Source: Hymenolepis diminuta (taxonomy: Eukaryota; Platyhelminthes; Cestoda; Cyclophyllidea; Hymenolepididae). From it: a stretch of DNA of 64,000 nucleotides. Both the position numbers and the translations under genes were made by a program. The DNA lies in contig CAADRB010000004.1 of assembly GCA_900708905.1 (NCBI GenBank), positions 2,235,685-2,299,684 of the forward strand. The letters run 5' to 3'. The notes under the pieces were generated by a model. That model ran no database searches and was not told where the DNA came from. It was given only the letters and a program-made list of their open reading frames with translations. Positions within the stretch are counted from its first letter, which is position 1. Each line of letters begins with the position of its first letter. Of the stretch, positions 26,201-37,383 are shown piece after piece.

Positions 26201-29200
26201 AAGAGGTCCTTTCAAATAAAAGTACATCTAAAAATTAAACGTATTTTTGTTTAAATTGAATAGAAAATTTTTGAAAATTTAATTTAGTTGAGTTATAGGC
26301 TATCATTTAATTAATATGTGTTTAATAGTATCACCAGGATTATTTCAAATAACTTTAAATAAAATTTCCCATTTAAGTTAACATTTATTAAAACATTTTA
26401 AGGGCTTAAATTTAGAAGAAGGATTCAAAATAAATATAAAATACTCAAGATAGAGGCTTAAAAAATTAATCAATTTATATTAAAGTCACTTTATTTGTTT
26501 ACAATTTCTTAAAAAGTAAACATTTTATGCACAAGTGTCAGGACAAATTTTATCTAATTTTATTCAAAGAACCGCTTTTGGAAACCATTTGCTTGTCGAC
26601 CAAATTATCCCTGTTTTCAATTTGTAGGCAAGATTTTTTGTTCTATTCAGTAGTTCAATTTCATTAAAATGTTTTTTTATTAAGTAACGCGAGTCACCAT
26701 TTAAAATGACTTAAGAATAAAATAAATACATTATGATCCAAATGAGATAAATTATATTTATTAAAAATAGGCGAAAGTGAGGTTCATTTAAACAAAATTA
26801 GCGCCATTTAAGTCCACCAGAATTAAAATATGCAGTGTAGTGTGTAAAATCTAATATTCATAAAAGATTTCCCCCAAAAACAAATAATCTTGTTCTGTAA
26901 GACTTAGAATTCCCTGTATCCAAACTATTTGGCACTTTTGAGTAATGATAATCAAAAATCTGTCCCAATTATTTTAACTTAATGACTTGAGAACTATTAA
27001 TTGATTGCAGTTATAAATATATATAACTGATGTAAACCGGTAGTTAAATTCATTTGTCCACTTAATTACAATCAAGCAAATGAGTTAACGGAAATAAATT
27101 TTAGGTTTTAATATTTATTACACATTCCCCTAAACAGATCTAATCTTTGAATTTATTGATGTGTTTATATGCTCAGTGCTGCTGAGACAACCATATATTT
27201 AAATGAGCTTGAATTTAATTAAATAATTTCTTAATAGCAGAACTTTTTATAACACACGGTCTTTTCACAACGTCAGTGAAATTATAACAGAATTAAGGTT
27301 CTCGTTAATAATCCGATTGTAGAAGTACGCCCCTTTAAAGCCATAGCATGTGAAGAGATTAGTTAGCTGACTAATACTTTTATTTTAAACTTTTTGAGTC
27401 ATTAGAAGTCAAGGAAAACTTAAAAAAAGGAAGCATGCACAGAAGCATGGCCAAGACAAACATATCATGAAACCATGAAGCTTTAGGGTTGACCAGGCCG
27501 TCATTGAGAAAACAATCCGTTCCTGCCTCTTGAAGCATAAATCCTTGTATTAAGGGAATTCGTGCAAAAATGATGAAGAACAATGCTGTCTACGGAATGA
27601 AAAGGCTTGCAAAAATGAGAGCAGAACCCTCACAGTGTTGACAGGATATTACCACTCTGGTAGAATGTTCAGTAAAGACTCATAAAATTCAATTTTTGGT
27701 CGATTTTAGTCCCATAAATATAAGGTTAGTTAAAACGCTTCATGTTAGAGATTTTGTTCATAATGTTATCACGAGATTCAGCGAGTGATCGTCTAAGAAA
27801 GCGTCCGTATAAATACTTCTCGCTGAGAATGAAGGTCAAATCAACACAAATTACATGAACCAAATATTTTAATCCTATTCACTTACTATTACCTTTATGT
27901 TTTAGCTGAGTACACGTACGTCCGAATAGTTAAATCAAATGGACATTGTAATATTATTAATGAAAGAATAAACAAATTGCATTTTTAGAAAGTTTGGGTT
28001 TAAGTAGACAATATTCAAAACTGATTTTTAGGATAGTTATCCCAATAATTTTCTCCATTTTACTGCTAATTTATTTTAGAAAAAAACACTGCACCAATTT
28101 AAAAGAGATTGCCGAACATTGAAATTAAGTTGCATAAATTGTCATTGGTGTTTAAAAATGCACAAAAATTTTGTCAGGTTGAAAATAAATTGAAAATTTG
28201 CGTAACTTACGAGTCGGAATGCAATAGGAAATAGGGAGGAAAATTCCCTCCAAATAAAGTGAAGGAATTCACAAAAATTTACCAAATTAAGCTTCGGTTA
28301 TGCAGAGGGATAATGTACTCTGAAATAAAATTTATATTGTGATTTAAACTAAATAAGATATAAACAAAAGGGATCCATCTTTGCCATCTTTATAGAAAAT
28401 TTCATATATATTTTCCACTTATAAGAGTGATTTGACCTAAAGTGAGTTAAATTTGGCTCTATTTATTAAATCACGTTGTATCTGCAGTAATATTTAATTT
28501 GCACTCCTCAGGTCAAATCGGCCCTTAAAATAAATGATTAGAACGTTATTGAGATTTAAAATTATGAAAATTTCAGCTCTTCTACCGCATTTAAATGATA
28601 ATTTTATTTAAATAACACTAGGTTATTTTTTATTGATCATCGTATTACTTTATTTGACATCTATTTGCTTGACATAGATAAAATAAAACAAACACCTACC
28701 ATTCTTATAAATGTAAACGAATGATAATATCAAAAGAATTTTGATAAGTCTTAATAATTCTAATAATTGGAATTAGATTTTTGACTAGAATGAAAGAATT
28801 AATAACAAACGCAAACTAACTGCAAAGCTTGGAATATATCAACTGGTCCTTTTATTGTTCAGGATTCGGACGAGCACTTCTTTAACCGGTTTTATAATTT
28901 TTCCATTTTTAGATAAGCTTTTTTTAAAATTTGGTAAGAATTTCATGATAAAGCAACATTTGCCGATAAAATGTCATTATTTTGTCCTTTTTTCAGTAGT
29001 ATTTTTGAAATATTAGCCTCCAATCAGCGTGATTATCGTCAAACTTATTAGTAAATTAGCAAATAATGCTCTTAGCTGTCTTAGTTTAAATATCTCAAAA
29101 TTTCAAATTATCCTGTCATAAGTAAGGGCGGGATTAATAGTGTTTGCAAGGTAGAAAGATTGAAATTATTAATAGTGGTTGCGTCTGGACAGAAATGTTA

Positions 29201-31155
29201 TTGTATTGTACTGTATTTCATAAATACATTTGATACCGCAAATTATTCCCAAAGACTCTAAATACGTAATCAATAATAAAAAACACCGAAAATGTAGTAC
29301 AACTCCCATGTAATTGTAAGATTGCAAGAAGATAAATTAGTCACATTAGTGAGCTGTATAACACAGAGAGCTCAATTTACGCCATTCGTAGAGAATCAAG
29401 CGAACAGTATCCACACTTAAGAAAAAAGAGCTCTGACGTGTTTGAAACACCTCTGCTAGTCTCATTTGCTCACTAATGATGATGAAATGATAAATTTGCA
29501 TTAAAGTAGCATGACCGGATATATATATTAAGTAATTAGGTCAATGAGTTCTGATTATTGTGAACATAAAATCAGAGGACTAGTGATCAAAGCGTAAAAA
29601 CTGTACTCAGAACAAGGTGAATCATAACTCATATAAGAAAGTGAATGGCTCCGTGGCAGAATTCAAATATGGCAAGATTGTAATATCTTGACCACCTTTT
29701 GTACTCATTTTCCTTACTTAAATAATTTCTCCATTCTGCATGTTCTGATCCTATTCGGTGATTGAATCTTCGAAAATTTTGTTTGTTTAGCCATTGATAG
29801 TGACAAAGTTAATAATTCTCACTTTATAATGTATATTCATTTTTCCAGGTTACTTGATATTTTATTACTTTGACATTGAAATCGACTTTTCTAAATTTGA
29901 ATATTTAATTAAAATAATACAAATTTATATTTATCCTTTTGAGTGTGTTCAACTGACTTTCCTACACAGGCTGCAGCGTCAACTCTGGTCGTTTTTACAT
30001 AACAAACAGCAAATTTAATGAAAATTCAAGCTTCCATGAATTCTAGAGTGAATTATTGTGGATGCATTATCACGTGAGCTGTTTTAATGTCCATATCCCC
30101 TTCAATCAGATAAAATTAAAATTTATCCGAATCGTACTGACTCCGTTTTGATAATCTATTTATCTAATGGTCAAACGCTGAGCGCTGTGTTTTAGTGTCA
30201 GTTTTTCTTCCAACCAGAAAACATTGATTCTTTTTGCTCATAACGTCGCGACAGCTAATCAATGTAGATTGTTGTTTGACCTTCAACAGTCATTCATGAA
30301 AAGAAATGCGTCACTACGAAAAGTTTTGATTACCTAAGCTAACTATCCTGATGGTACAATGCTTTAGTGACTTCATTTACTTTCCTACTGAAACTGATTC
30401 ATTGGCAATATAGAATGGCTCAGCGTTATTGCTTATACCAACGGCATGTAATTGATGACTTGTTAGCTTAAGTGCTTTTCCCTACCATTGAGCGATTATA
30501 ATAGGATGAGGAAAAACAGTAAATTAAAATTTATTTTGTGGAAAACAAACAGAGATTTTATACAAAAGACGGAAAAGAAAACACTGCTAGGTAGTTACCA
30601 CTTGCAAATATATATTTGTGTAAATAGTTACTTAAACCCGGATCCAGATCGAGTAGCATTGATTGTTTTTATTTGAGTAACATTAATGGTGTTGATGTTG
30701 AAGGACTGTTAAGTATTTCTTAATATTTTTGACCAACAATAATATGAATCGTTTTAATGAAAAATAATTTTTACATCTCTTGCATTTAGGTAAAGTTTTT
30801 TTAAGCGTTTCCGCTAAAGAAAAGTGAACGATGGTTTGCATTCGCTTCTTTCACCTATAAAATCCAACGGCACGTCGGTTTCAAAACTAACCGTGAAGAC
30901 GCTCGATTTTTACGCTCTCCCTAGTTCTTTGTCCTACGCTTCATTTTCCCTCCATTTTCTCTCACATTTAAATCATTTGTGTATTAAAAATTCCGTTTTA
31001 TCCTCAACTCTATTCTCAGATCTCCGGAACTGTGGCTGTCTGTTGTTTGCTGTTAGTTTTGACCCCAATAACGACGAATTGATCATGCTGCCGACGATTG
31101 GTTCTGAATTGGCTGTACTAAAAGTCGTTAAATCCCAGTGGAGTAGAACACATGC

Positions 31156-31176
31156 ATGACCGCGTACCGCGGTCAT
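31156..31176. other. GC-rich perfect hairpin, 9-bp stem and 3-base loop
   Basis: ATGACCGCG, loop TAC, then CGCGGTCAT form a perfect 9-bp stem. Such a CG-rich palindrome stands out in this AT-rich sequence. It sits at the 3' end of the less AT-rich patch starting near 30824. It could be one end of a decayed element or a protein-binding palindrome. No run of T follows, and a bacterial-type terminator is not expected here. Confidence 0.6.
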
Positions 31177-32033
31177 TTATTTAAATACTAATCCCGTATT
31201 CAACCACGATCTGTTCAGATATTTACTCAGTGAAAACTAAACAAACTGCATGGACATTTATTTGGTTTCATTGGTTAAATTAATTGTTGATAAGCCGACT
31301 GGTCAGAGTTCCACTTAGAATGACAATCATGAGCACTGCTGTTGGCTATTTTCAATTTAGTGTACTTCGGTGAGGCAAATTATTGAAATGACGTGTACCT
31401 ATGCACCATAATAATGAAATGTAATACGAAATTCAAATGAAGTAAATTTCTTTTATTATCCTCACTTAACTCCTCAATTATACTGAAACCTGTACTCAAT
31501 TACTCATTATTGAATTTTCTTCTCTCTCTGTTGTTTTAATAGCATTCAGTGATTAAAAATTATAAAGGTTTTTTCCCTATCATGGATAATTTTACTAATA
31601 ATAATGCCGCCAAAACATAGCCAAACTGATGCATTTTTAAAGGTCATGGGGTAATCTACCCGATTAATTAATTCTTCAAGGTAATCATTCATTCTTTTCT
31701 TTATATTCATAAATTTAAAATGTGCAGTATATTTTTATATTCTTTAGGAAATCCTATTTGAAAAATGTATTTAGTTAAATTAAGATGGATTATGAATAAG
31801 ATCTTGGATAAAATAAATAATCTCGTTTCTTTTTAATTTTATTCTCATTTTTTCATTCATGTTTTCTAAATTCCTCAAAAATTATAATTTGAATTTTTAT
31901 TTCACTTTTATCTTTTAATTTTTGATAAACATGAAATATTTCAATTTAATAATGTCTGAGTTTGTCCAAATAAAGAAATTGTTTAGACATTCACCGTATG
32001 CAAAATAATCGAATAATTAATAACAATTTACCT

Positions 32034-32039
32034 TTTATT
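32034..32039 (-). promoter_or_regulatory. Polyadenylation signal AATAAA
   Basis: TTTATT on the + strand reads AATAAA on the - strand. It begins about 27 bases after the stop codon of the 433-residue gene, a compact but plausible 3' UTR. Confidence 0.5.
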
Positions 32040-32065
32040 AAAAACAAAACTTATTACAAATATAG

Positions 32066-33367
32066 TTAAAATAGTTTATCACTTAAATCAACAGAAAGGA
32101 GAAAATCAAGCTCACGTTCCAACGAACGTCGTTCAAGAAACATTAAATTGTACCTGATGTTATCAGGTAGTGATTGAACAATATTTAGCCACTGTACAAG
32201 GTCTTTCAACTCATTTGCTTTGTTCGAGAATTGAATGTGCTGGAAAAAAGGGACATTTGTTGAAAGGCCACTAGAAAGAAGTTCACGGAAATACTTTCTT
32301 GGAAATATTTGTCGGACTTTGTTCCGTGCTAGGGTGGAGAGTGAATGTGGATTCTTCTTGAATAGAATTTCAAATCGCCTGTGAATTTCAGATACGATAA
32401 TAGCAGCTGGACTGTTTTGAGGAAAATTCAGTTCAGGTAGCATACATGCACCAGAATATATTATATTTAGAAGAAGAACAAAATTAGATTCGATTGAATA
32501 TGGCGGATTTTGTAATTTTGGATTCTGTAGTTTCCATCTAGCATAGCAATCGAGGATTCGATAGTAGGTATCATAGTTCAGATTACCGTCAGTCATTAAA
32601 TCGACAGGTACCTGAAGACCACTTTGTAAAAGTCGTCGGAATAAAGAATGAAAATCTATTTCGGAGGCTGAACACAAGTTTTGAAAGATTGATGATAGTA
32701 CAGTCTTCTGAATTCCTGATTTACATATTTCAACAGTTGAGCCTTGCACAAGCAAGCGATCCAGAATTTTTGTCACAACAGCATCATGTTTGTATGGTCG
32801 TTTAGAAGGTGAAACATTTACAAAAACGCAAGAATAGAGGAAAAGATTGATAAGAGAAATATTTGGTTCAGGAGATAAACATATATACGACGATGGAATA
32901 CTGGAAAGTAGTTCTAGGACACAACGCCATCTTTGATCCAACATAGCATCGATAATTTTCTTTATTGTAAAGACGGGCGAATGACATGATTTTAATAAAT
33001 TACCTGTTAAAGGCAGGACAATTTCACCATAAGCATTCGTAAACTGAGTATTTGTAACTGACGGCCAGCTTCTTCTTTCGGAACAAGAATAGTTCCGAAT
33101 GGGAAGTTCAATGTCGTTCGATGACTGGGTTTCATCAAAATCGCCTCGACATCTAACATATCCACTACTCCGCTTTCGTAAAAAATTGGTTAGACTCCAC
33201 GGGACTCTCCGACGAATAACTGGAGTGTTTAGCGAAACGAAGGGGATGTCTTGGGCATTCTCTTGAAAAATTCGAGTTTTCACATTGTTACCTAACTTTC
33301 GTATCACAGAGTGCACACCGGACTTAGTATAGTTCTCACTCATCCGTGGTGTAAGAATTCCTACCAT
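32066..33367 (-). CDS. Intronless gene, probable SOCS-box protein (ASB-like)
   Basis: This single uninterrupted frame of 433 residues is far longer than chance allows in this composition. The C-terminal part resembles a SOCS box, the module that recruits Elongin B/C and Cullin 5 into ubiquitin ligases. NPHSLSTLARNKVRQIF (residues 339-355) fits the BC-box pattern of Leu at the first position and Arg/hydrophobic spacing, though the usual Cys is Ala. SLPDNIRYNLMF (399-410) fits the Leu-Pro element near the end of the module, with a longer than usual spacer. Residues about 130-335 are helix-rich (IIDAMLDQRWRCVLELL, LINLFLYSC, LLNIIYSGACML) and could be degenerate ankyrin-type repeats that present a substrate. 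The N-terminal 120 residues are basic and Ser-rich, without a domain I know. The first Met (MVGILTPRM) was kept, but Met9 is an alternative start. No introns were needed, unlike the other two genes, so a retrogene origin is possible. Confidence 0.8.
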   Translation of the reverse strand: MVGILTPRMSENYTKSGVHSVIRKLGNNVKTRIFQENAQDIPFVSLNTPVIRRRVPWSLTNFLRKRSSGYVRCRGDFDETQSSNDIELPIRNYSCSERRSWPSVTNTQFTNAYGEIVLPLTGNLLKSCHSPVFTIKKIIDAMLDQRWRCVLELLSSIPSSYICLSPEPNISLINLFLYSCVFVNVSPSKRPYKHDAVVTKILDRLLVQGSTVEICKSGIQKTVLSSIFQNLCSASEIDFHSLFRRLLQSGLQVPVDLMTDGNLNYDTYYRILDCYARWKLQNPKLQNPPYSIESNFVLLLNIIYSGACMLPELNFPQNSPAAIIVSEIHRRFEILFKKNPHSLSTLARNKVRQIFPRKYFRELLSSGLSTNVPFFQHIQFSNKANELKDLVQWLNIVQSLPDNIRYNLMFLERRSLERELDFLLSVDLSDKLF

Positions 33368-33428
33368 TTTGAGTTTAATAAAATTGAACTCTCTATAGCA
33401 TTTTTGTGAGGACAGTAGCGCATTTCCT

Positions 33429-33433
33429 ATTGG
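33429..33433 (-). promoter_or_regulatory. CCAAT box upstream of the SOCS-box-like gene
   Basis: ATTGG on the + strand gives CCAAT on the - strand, about 62 bases upstream of the ATG at 33367. No convincing TATA box was seen at the right distance, so this would be a TATA-less promoter. The motif is short and could be fortuitous. Confidence 0.3.
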
Positions 33434-36400
33434 CTATTCCTACACCCAATTAGAAACGTTGCCATTAGATTGATAAAAATGCATAAAAGGATTAGTTTTC
33501 TGACCAAGTTATGCAAATTAAATGTATTAAAATAAAATTAGCAATTCAGTTTAATTCCAACCGTTATACGTTTTATATAGAAATTATTAATGCTATTTAT
33601 ATTGTACAGTGATCTATGAATAATTTTGCTACTGAAAATCTGTTTATTTCATGAATAAATCGTAGTTACAAAGTATAAAGAGATAAACAGACTCTAATCT
33701 ATAGGCTTCATCCAAATTTTGTTTTGTATGTTTGTCAGCAATGTAGGCTTCAAACAACTCCTTATCTAAGAAAGTTTTTTCTGCTCGTTCCTGCCTCTTT
33801 AACTAATTCCAAGCTAACGCTTTATAGTAATTTTTGTCATTTATTTCTTACAAACAGGACAACCATTTTCTGTACTAGTCCAGTAAGATGTATTAAGTTA
33901 ACCACGTCTTCATCCAGCTATGAAGCAGATTGAACTGCCGATTTAGCAGCTTGGAATGTAGAATTTAGTCCATTCTAGTATTTACGATTAGTAGTTTATT
34001 ACTTTTGACAATCCAGTTAGCAATGGAAAAGCTTACCGTCGGCCGTATCAAAAGTAAACCATTGCACTATTAAAAAACGAATCAGTGAAATGGACAGTAA
34101 ATCCAGCAGAAATAAAAAAACTCGGTTTCCGTACTTTGAAACCTTCCTTTCCAATAAAAATAAATTTTTATACTAAAGCAGAATAAGAGACGGATAATAT
34201 TAAATTTATCAAAACCTTCGCAAAAGTTTGTGCCAAAATACGGTGTTTTGCTGATAAAACATTATAATAACACTACTGAGTGAAGACCAGTTTATTTTAA
34301 ACAGAAACCTAATTACACATAATAATAAATCAATTCCAGAAGATGAATAATTATTAATTTTATTGCGTAGAAGTTGGCTTCCAATAAATTCATATTTCTT
34401 CAAAGGAAGCTCATTACAACTTTAGTATCCTATGATTTACAAAGTTTGACCTTCCTTAGGGCAAAATGAGGGTCTAGTATCACTCAAGCTTGTGAAAATT
34501 TTTTAATATGAGTAGTGAAAATTTCAAGAAATATGTTGGTAACCTTCCATTTTACTGTATATTTTATATTTAATTATTTCTTGTCTTCTATAACTTATCT
34601 TTTAAAAAATGTAAGCATTAATATTTCCCTCTTAATTAATTCTGGAATAACTTTTATGTGTCAGTATTAATTCTTGTTCATTTAATCTACTCAATTACCC
34701 CCAATACTTTAATTTACATCATTTTCAATTACCCAACACATCCACTTGATTCCCGTTCAACTGGTAGTTTATTATTAATAAATAATGCAAACATTTGCTT
34801 TTAACAGACTTGGAGACGTGTATTTACTCAATTCACATCATTTTTTATTCTAATATAACTTATTATTATGCTACAGTAGAGGCATGCCATCAACAATGAG
34901 AGAATGTTCAGAAAATTGCACAAGTAGAAATTTGGTTTCGGTTAATTATAAAAGAGTAATAAAAGACATCCTCATCTTGAATAAAGTACTGCGATCTTGA
35001 CAATATTAAACTTATTTGACCTGGTTTATTCTTTTATCTTGGCCACAAGTTGTAATAATCTAACTGGATTATATCGGTTAATGACTATATAACTCTATGA
35101 AGGAAGGGGTTGCCACTTCCCAATACTTTAAAACTTGCTTAAATCGTGTTTGCCCTTTCTAATATAACGATACGAATTCAAATTGGAAGATAAAAAAGTG
35201 TCAAAAGAAATTTTACGTGTTATCTAACAAATCAGTGCCTATTAAAATTTTAAAATCTTAAGGAATGAAATCTTTAAGGACAATGACTTTTTCATTACAA
35301 TGGAAGGAGTGAAAAATCTTTACTTCGAGACTGAAGCCCTTTAATTTGGCTTTCTTCATTCCTGAGTAAATTGTGCAGCTCCAGTCTAAATCGTATTTTG
35401 ATCCAACTTTAAATGGATGAGAATAAAAGGCAAATGAAATAAGTGAAAATATAATCATGCCATCGATATTTAAATTTCTTGGACGTATTTATTTGAAAAT
35501 TAAAACGAAATTTGCATAATTAATGGGACAAATGATGCAAAATGGGCTTGTCAATTGATATGATGACAGTAAGTTTCTATTTCACTGCATAGCTTTCAAA
35601 TGCAATTAACCCGTTCATGGAGTTTATCAAGTAATTACTGTCCAAAATATTAAAAAAATGCATTTGTTCTCATTACTTACTCTCTTTTAAGAGAAATCTA
35701 AAATGACTCCATGTATTAACAGATTGTTGTACTCGTGTCTCAAACTGATATTTGTATGAAACGTCCATTTTATTATGGTTTACACTCTTTCTTAAAGAAA
35801 GATAAGGCTAGATGCATGGCGTCGATACTGGATGCTTAAATTGTCAAAAATTGCCAGGAACTAAGATTTTAAGGAGATACCTTGATTGCATCCCGCCTCA
35901 ACTGATACTTTTGTGCTCTTTTGCACACAGATCTCTACTTTTAAATATTGAGCGTGGTCTCAAAGCTATTATTAATATGGTTCATTTTTTATTTAAACAA
36001 ATCTAAATATTATATTATCATATCTTCGTTCAGCTATATAGTTAGTTATAGTTAGTTTGATTGTCCAATTTCTTGCCTGAATACTTAATCGGATATGAAA
36101 ATTATGACTGTTTTGTTAAAAAATTACTTTTTTAGCATTTAATTGAGGATAATATCATGTCCGCTGGTATTTTTGGCTTTTTGTTTCTCATATTTTATGA
36201 AATCAATGTCAACGGAGTCTTCACTGCGCTTAAAAATCTCAAAACCTAAAATATATATAAATATTATAAATGAATTGAATAAGAAAACGAGAATTAAGAG
36301 GATAAATGAATAGATTTTAATGTATAAATACTAAACTAAAAATAATATTTAAATCAGACTTTGTTATAGTTAGGAAGGTAAAGTAGATGAGTCAGTTTTC

Positions 36401-37188
36401 CCGAATTTGAGAATTTCAGGACAAATTGGTACTGCAAATGGCATCAATAGAGCAGCAAATAACATTTATGTTTGTTAAATAATTTTGCTCTGTTCATTTA
36501 AAAAAGTTAATCTGCCTGTCATCGTGTAAAAACTTTCACTTTAATTGACAGTGATATTTTGTCTTTTGCTTTTAATGTTGACTAAAATCTTCAAAATTTG
36601 ACTGAAATCCGTGATCACTTTAGTGCTTGTACAAGTTAATTTATTAATCAGAATTTTATCTACATTAATACACAAATAGCAACAGATAAAATATAAAAAT
36701 TAATTTAATAATCGATAACTACATGCATTTTAATAGAAGTAAATTTAGGCGGATTTTCAAAGTTTAATAATCACTTTCGATATTCTCATCTTGCTGATTC
36801 TAGGTCTAGGAAAATTCATGACCCACAAAAATCCACTCATGATAATTGAACTCTGGAATACTCGGGTATTTTAAAGTGAAAATGAACAGATCAGTTCTTT
36901 TTAATTCAAAAAGTAAGGCTCTTTATGATCTGATTTCACTTTATACTCCTAATCGATCCATGTGTCACCCCTATCAAAATAGGTTTTGCTATTTTGAGCC
37001 CTCAGCTGTTATTCTTTAATTTTCAACTTTAAAGTTCTGGATTCTAAACTTGAAAGCGCTTAGCTTTAAGCTGTATAGGGAAATAGGTAGTGCATTAGTG
37101 GGTGTTTAATACCTATCTCAATCACTATGAGAACATAAATCTTATCAACAATGGGAAGGTTGATGCACAACGTGCAATTTAAATAGCC
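33434..37188. other. Intergenic AT-rich DNA, no supported gene
   Basis: I see no gene, repeat or RNA here. Open frames of 60-70 codons at 33724-33933, 34209-34403, 35258-35458 and 35812-36006 are unremarkable in composition and near chance length. Confidence 0.5.
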
Positions 37189-37383
37189 ATGATGAGAACT
37201 CCAGGGATGTGTTCAAGTAGAAGCATTTATTTTTCATGTGGAAGTGCTGAGGAATATTTGGATAAGCTCATGTGTGGCTCAATATTTTCAAAGAATATGC
37301 AATTTGAAGACGAATTTGTTTTCAATCAGCAAGGTTTTTCCCCAATTACAAAGTATTTACTTTACCAACTGAAAGCGTCTTAA
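37189..37383 (+). CDS. Possible small ORF or exon, 64 residues, unknown
   Basis: The frame begins with two Met codons (MMRTPGMCSSRSIYFSCGSA) and ends at TAA. I do not recognise it. Its composition (EEYLDKLMCGSIF, QFEDEFVFNQQGF) is more like a real protein than the Phe/Leu/Ile/Asn-rich frames around it, with acidic residues and Gln spread evenly. There is no signal peptide, no TATA box and no good splice acceptor just upstream. Length alone is not significant in this window. It may be a short gene, one exon of an unmapped gene, or chance. Confidence 0.2.
   Translation: MMRTPGMCSSRSIYFSCGSAEEYLDKLMCGSIFSKNMQFEDEFVFNQQGFSPITKYLLYQLKAS

Larger units (their letters stand above)
19141..32033. other. 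Long intergenic region, no supported gene
   Basis: This is almost 13 kb without a supported gene. Points of interest are a cluster of CACTTAAG-type motifs around 20200-20221 and a 15-bp word (TGACCAATCAGATGG) at 25471-25485 that recurs at 57706-57720. A less AT-rich patch at 30824-31176 is open on both strands (111 codons +, 67 codons -) and ends in a GC-rich hairpin. None of the open frames shows a recognisable domain, and their lengths are near what chance gives in 64 kb of this composition. Confidence 0.5.
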
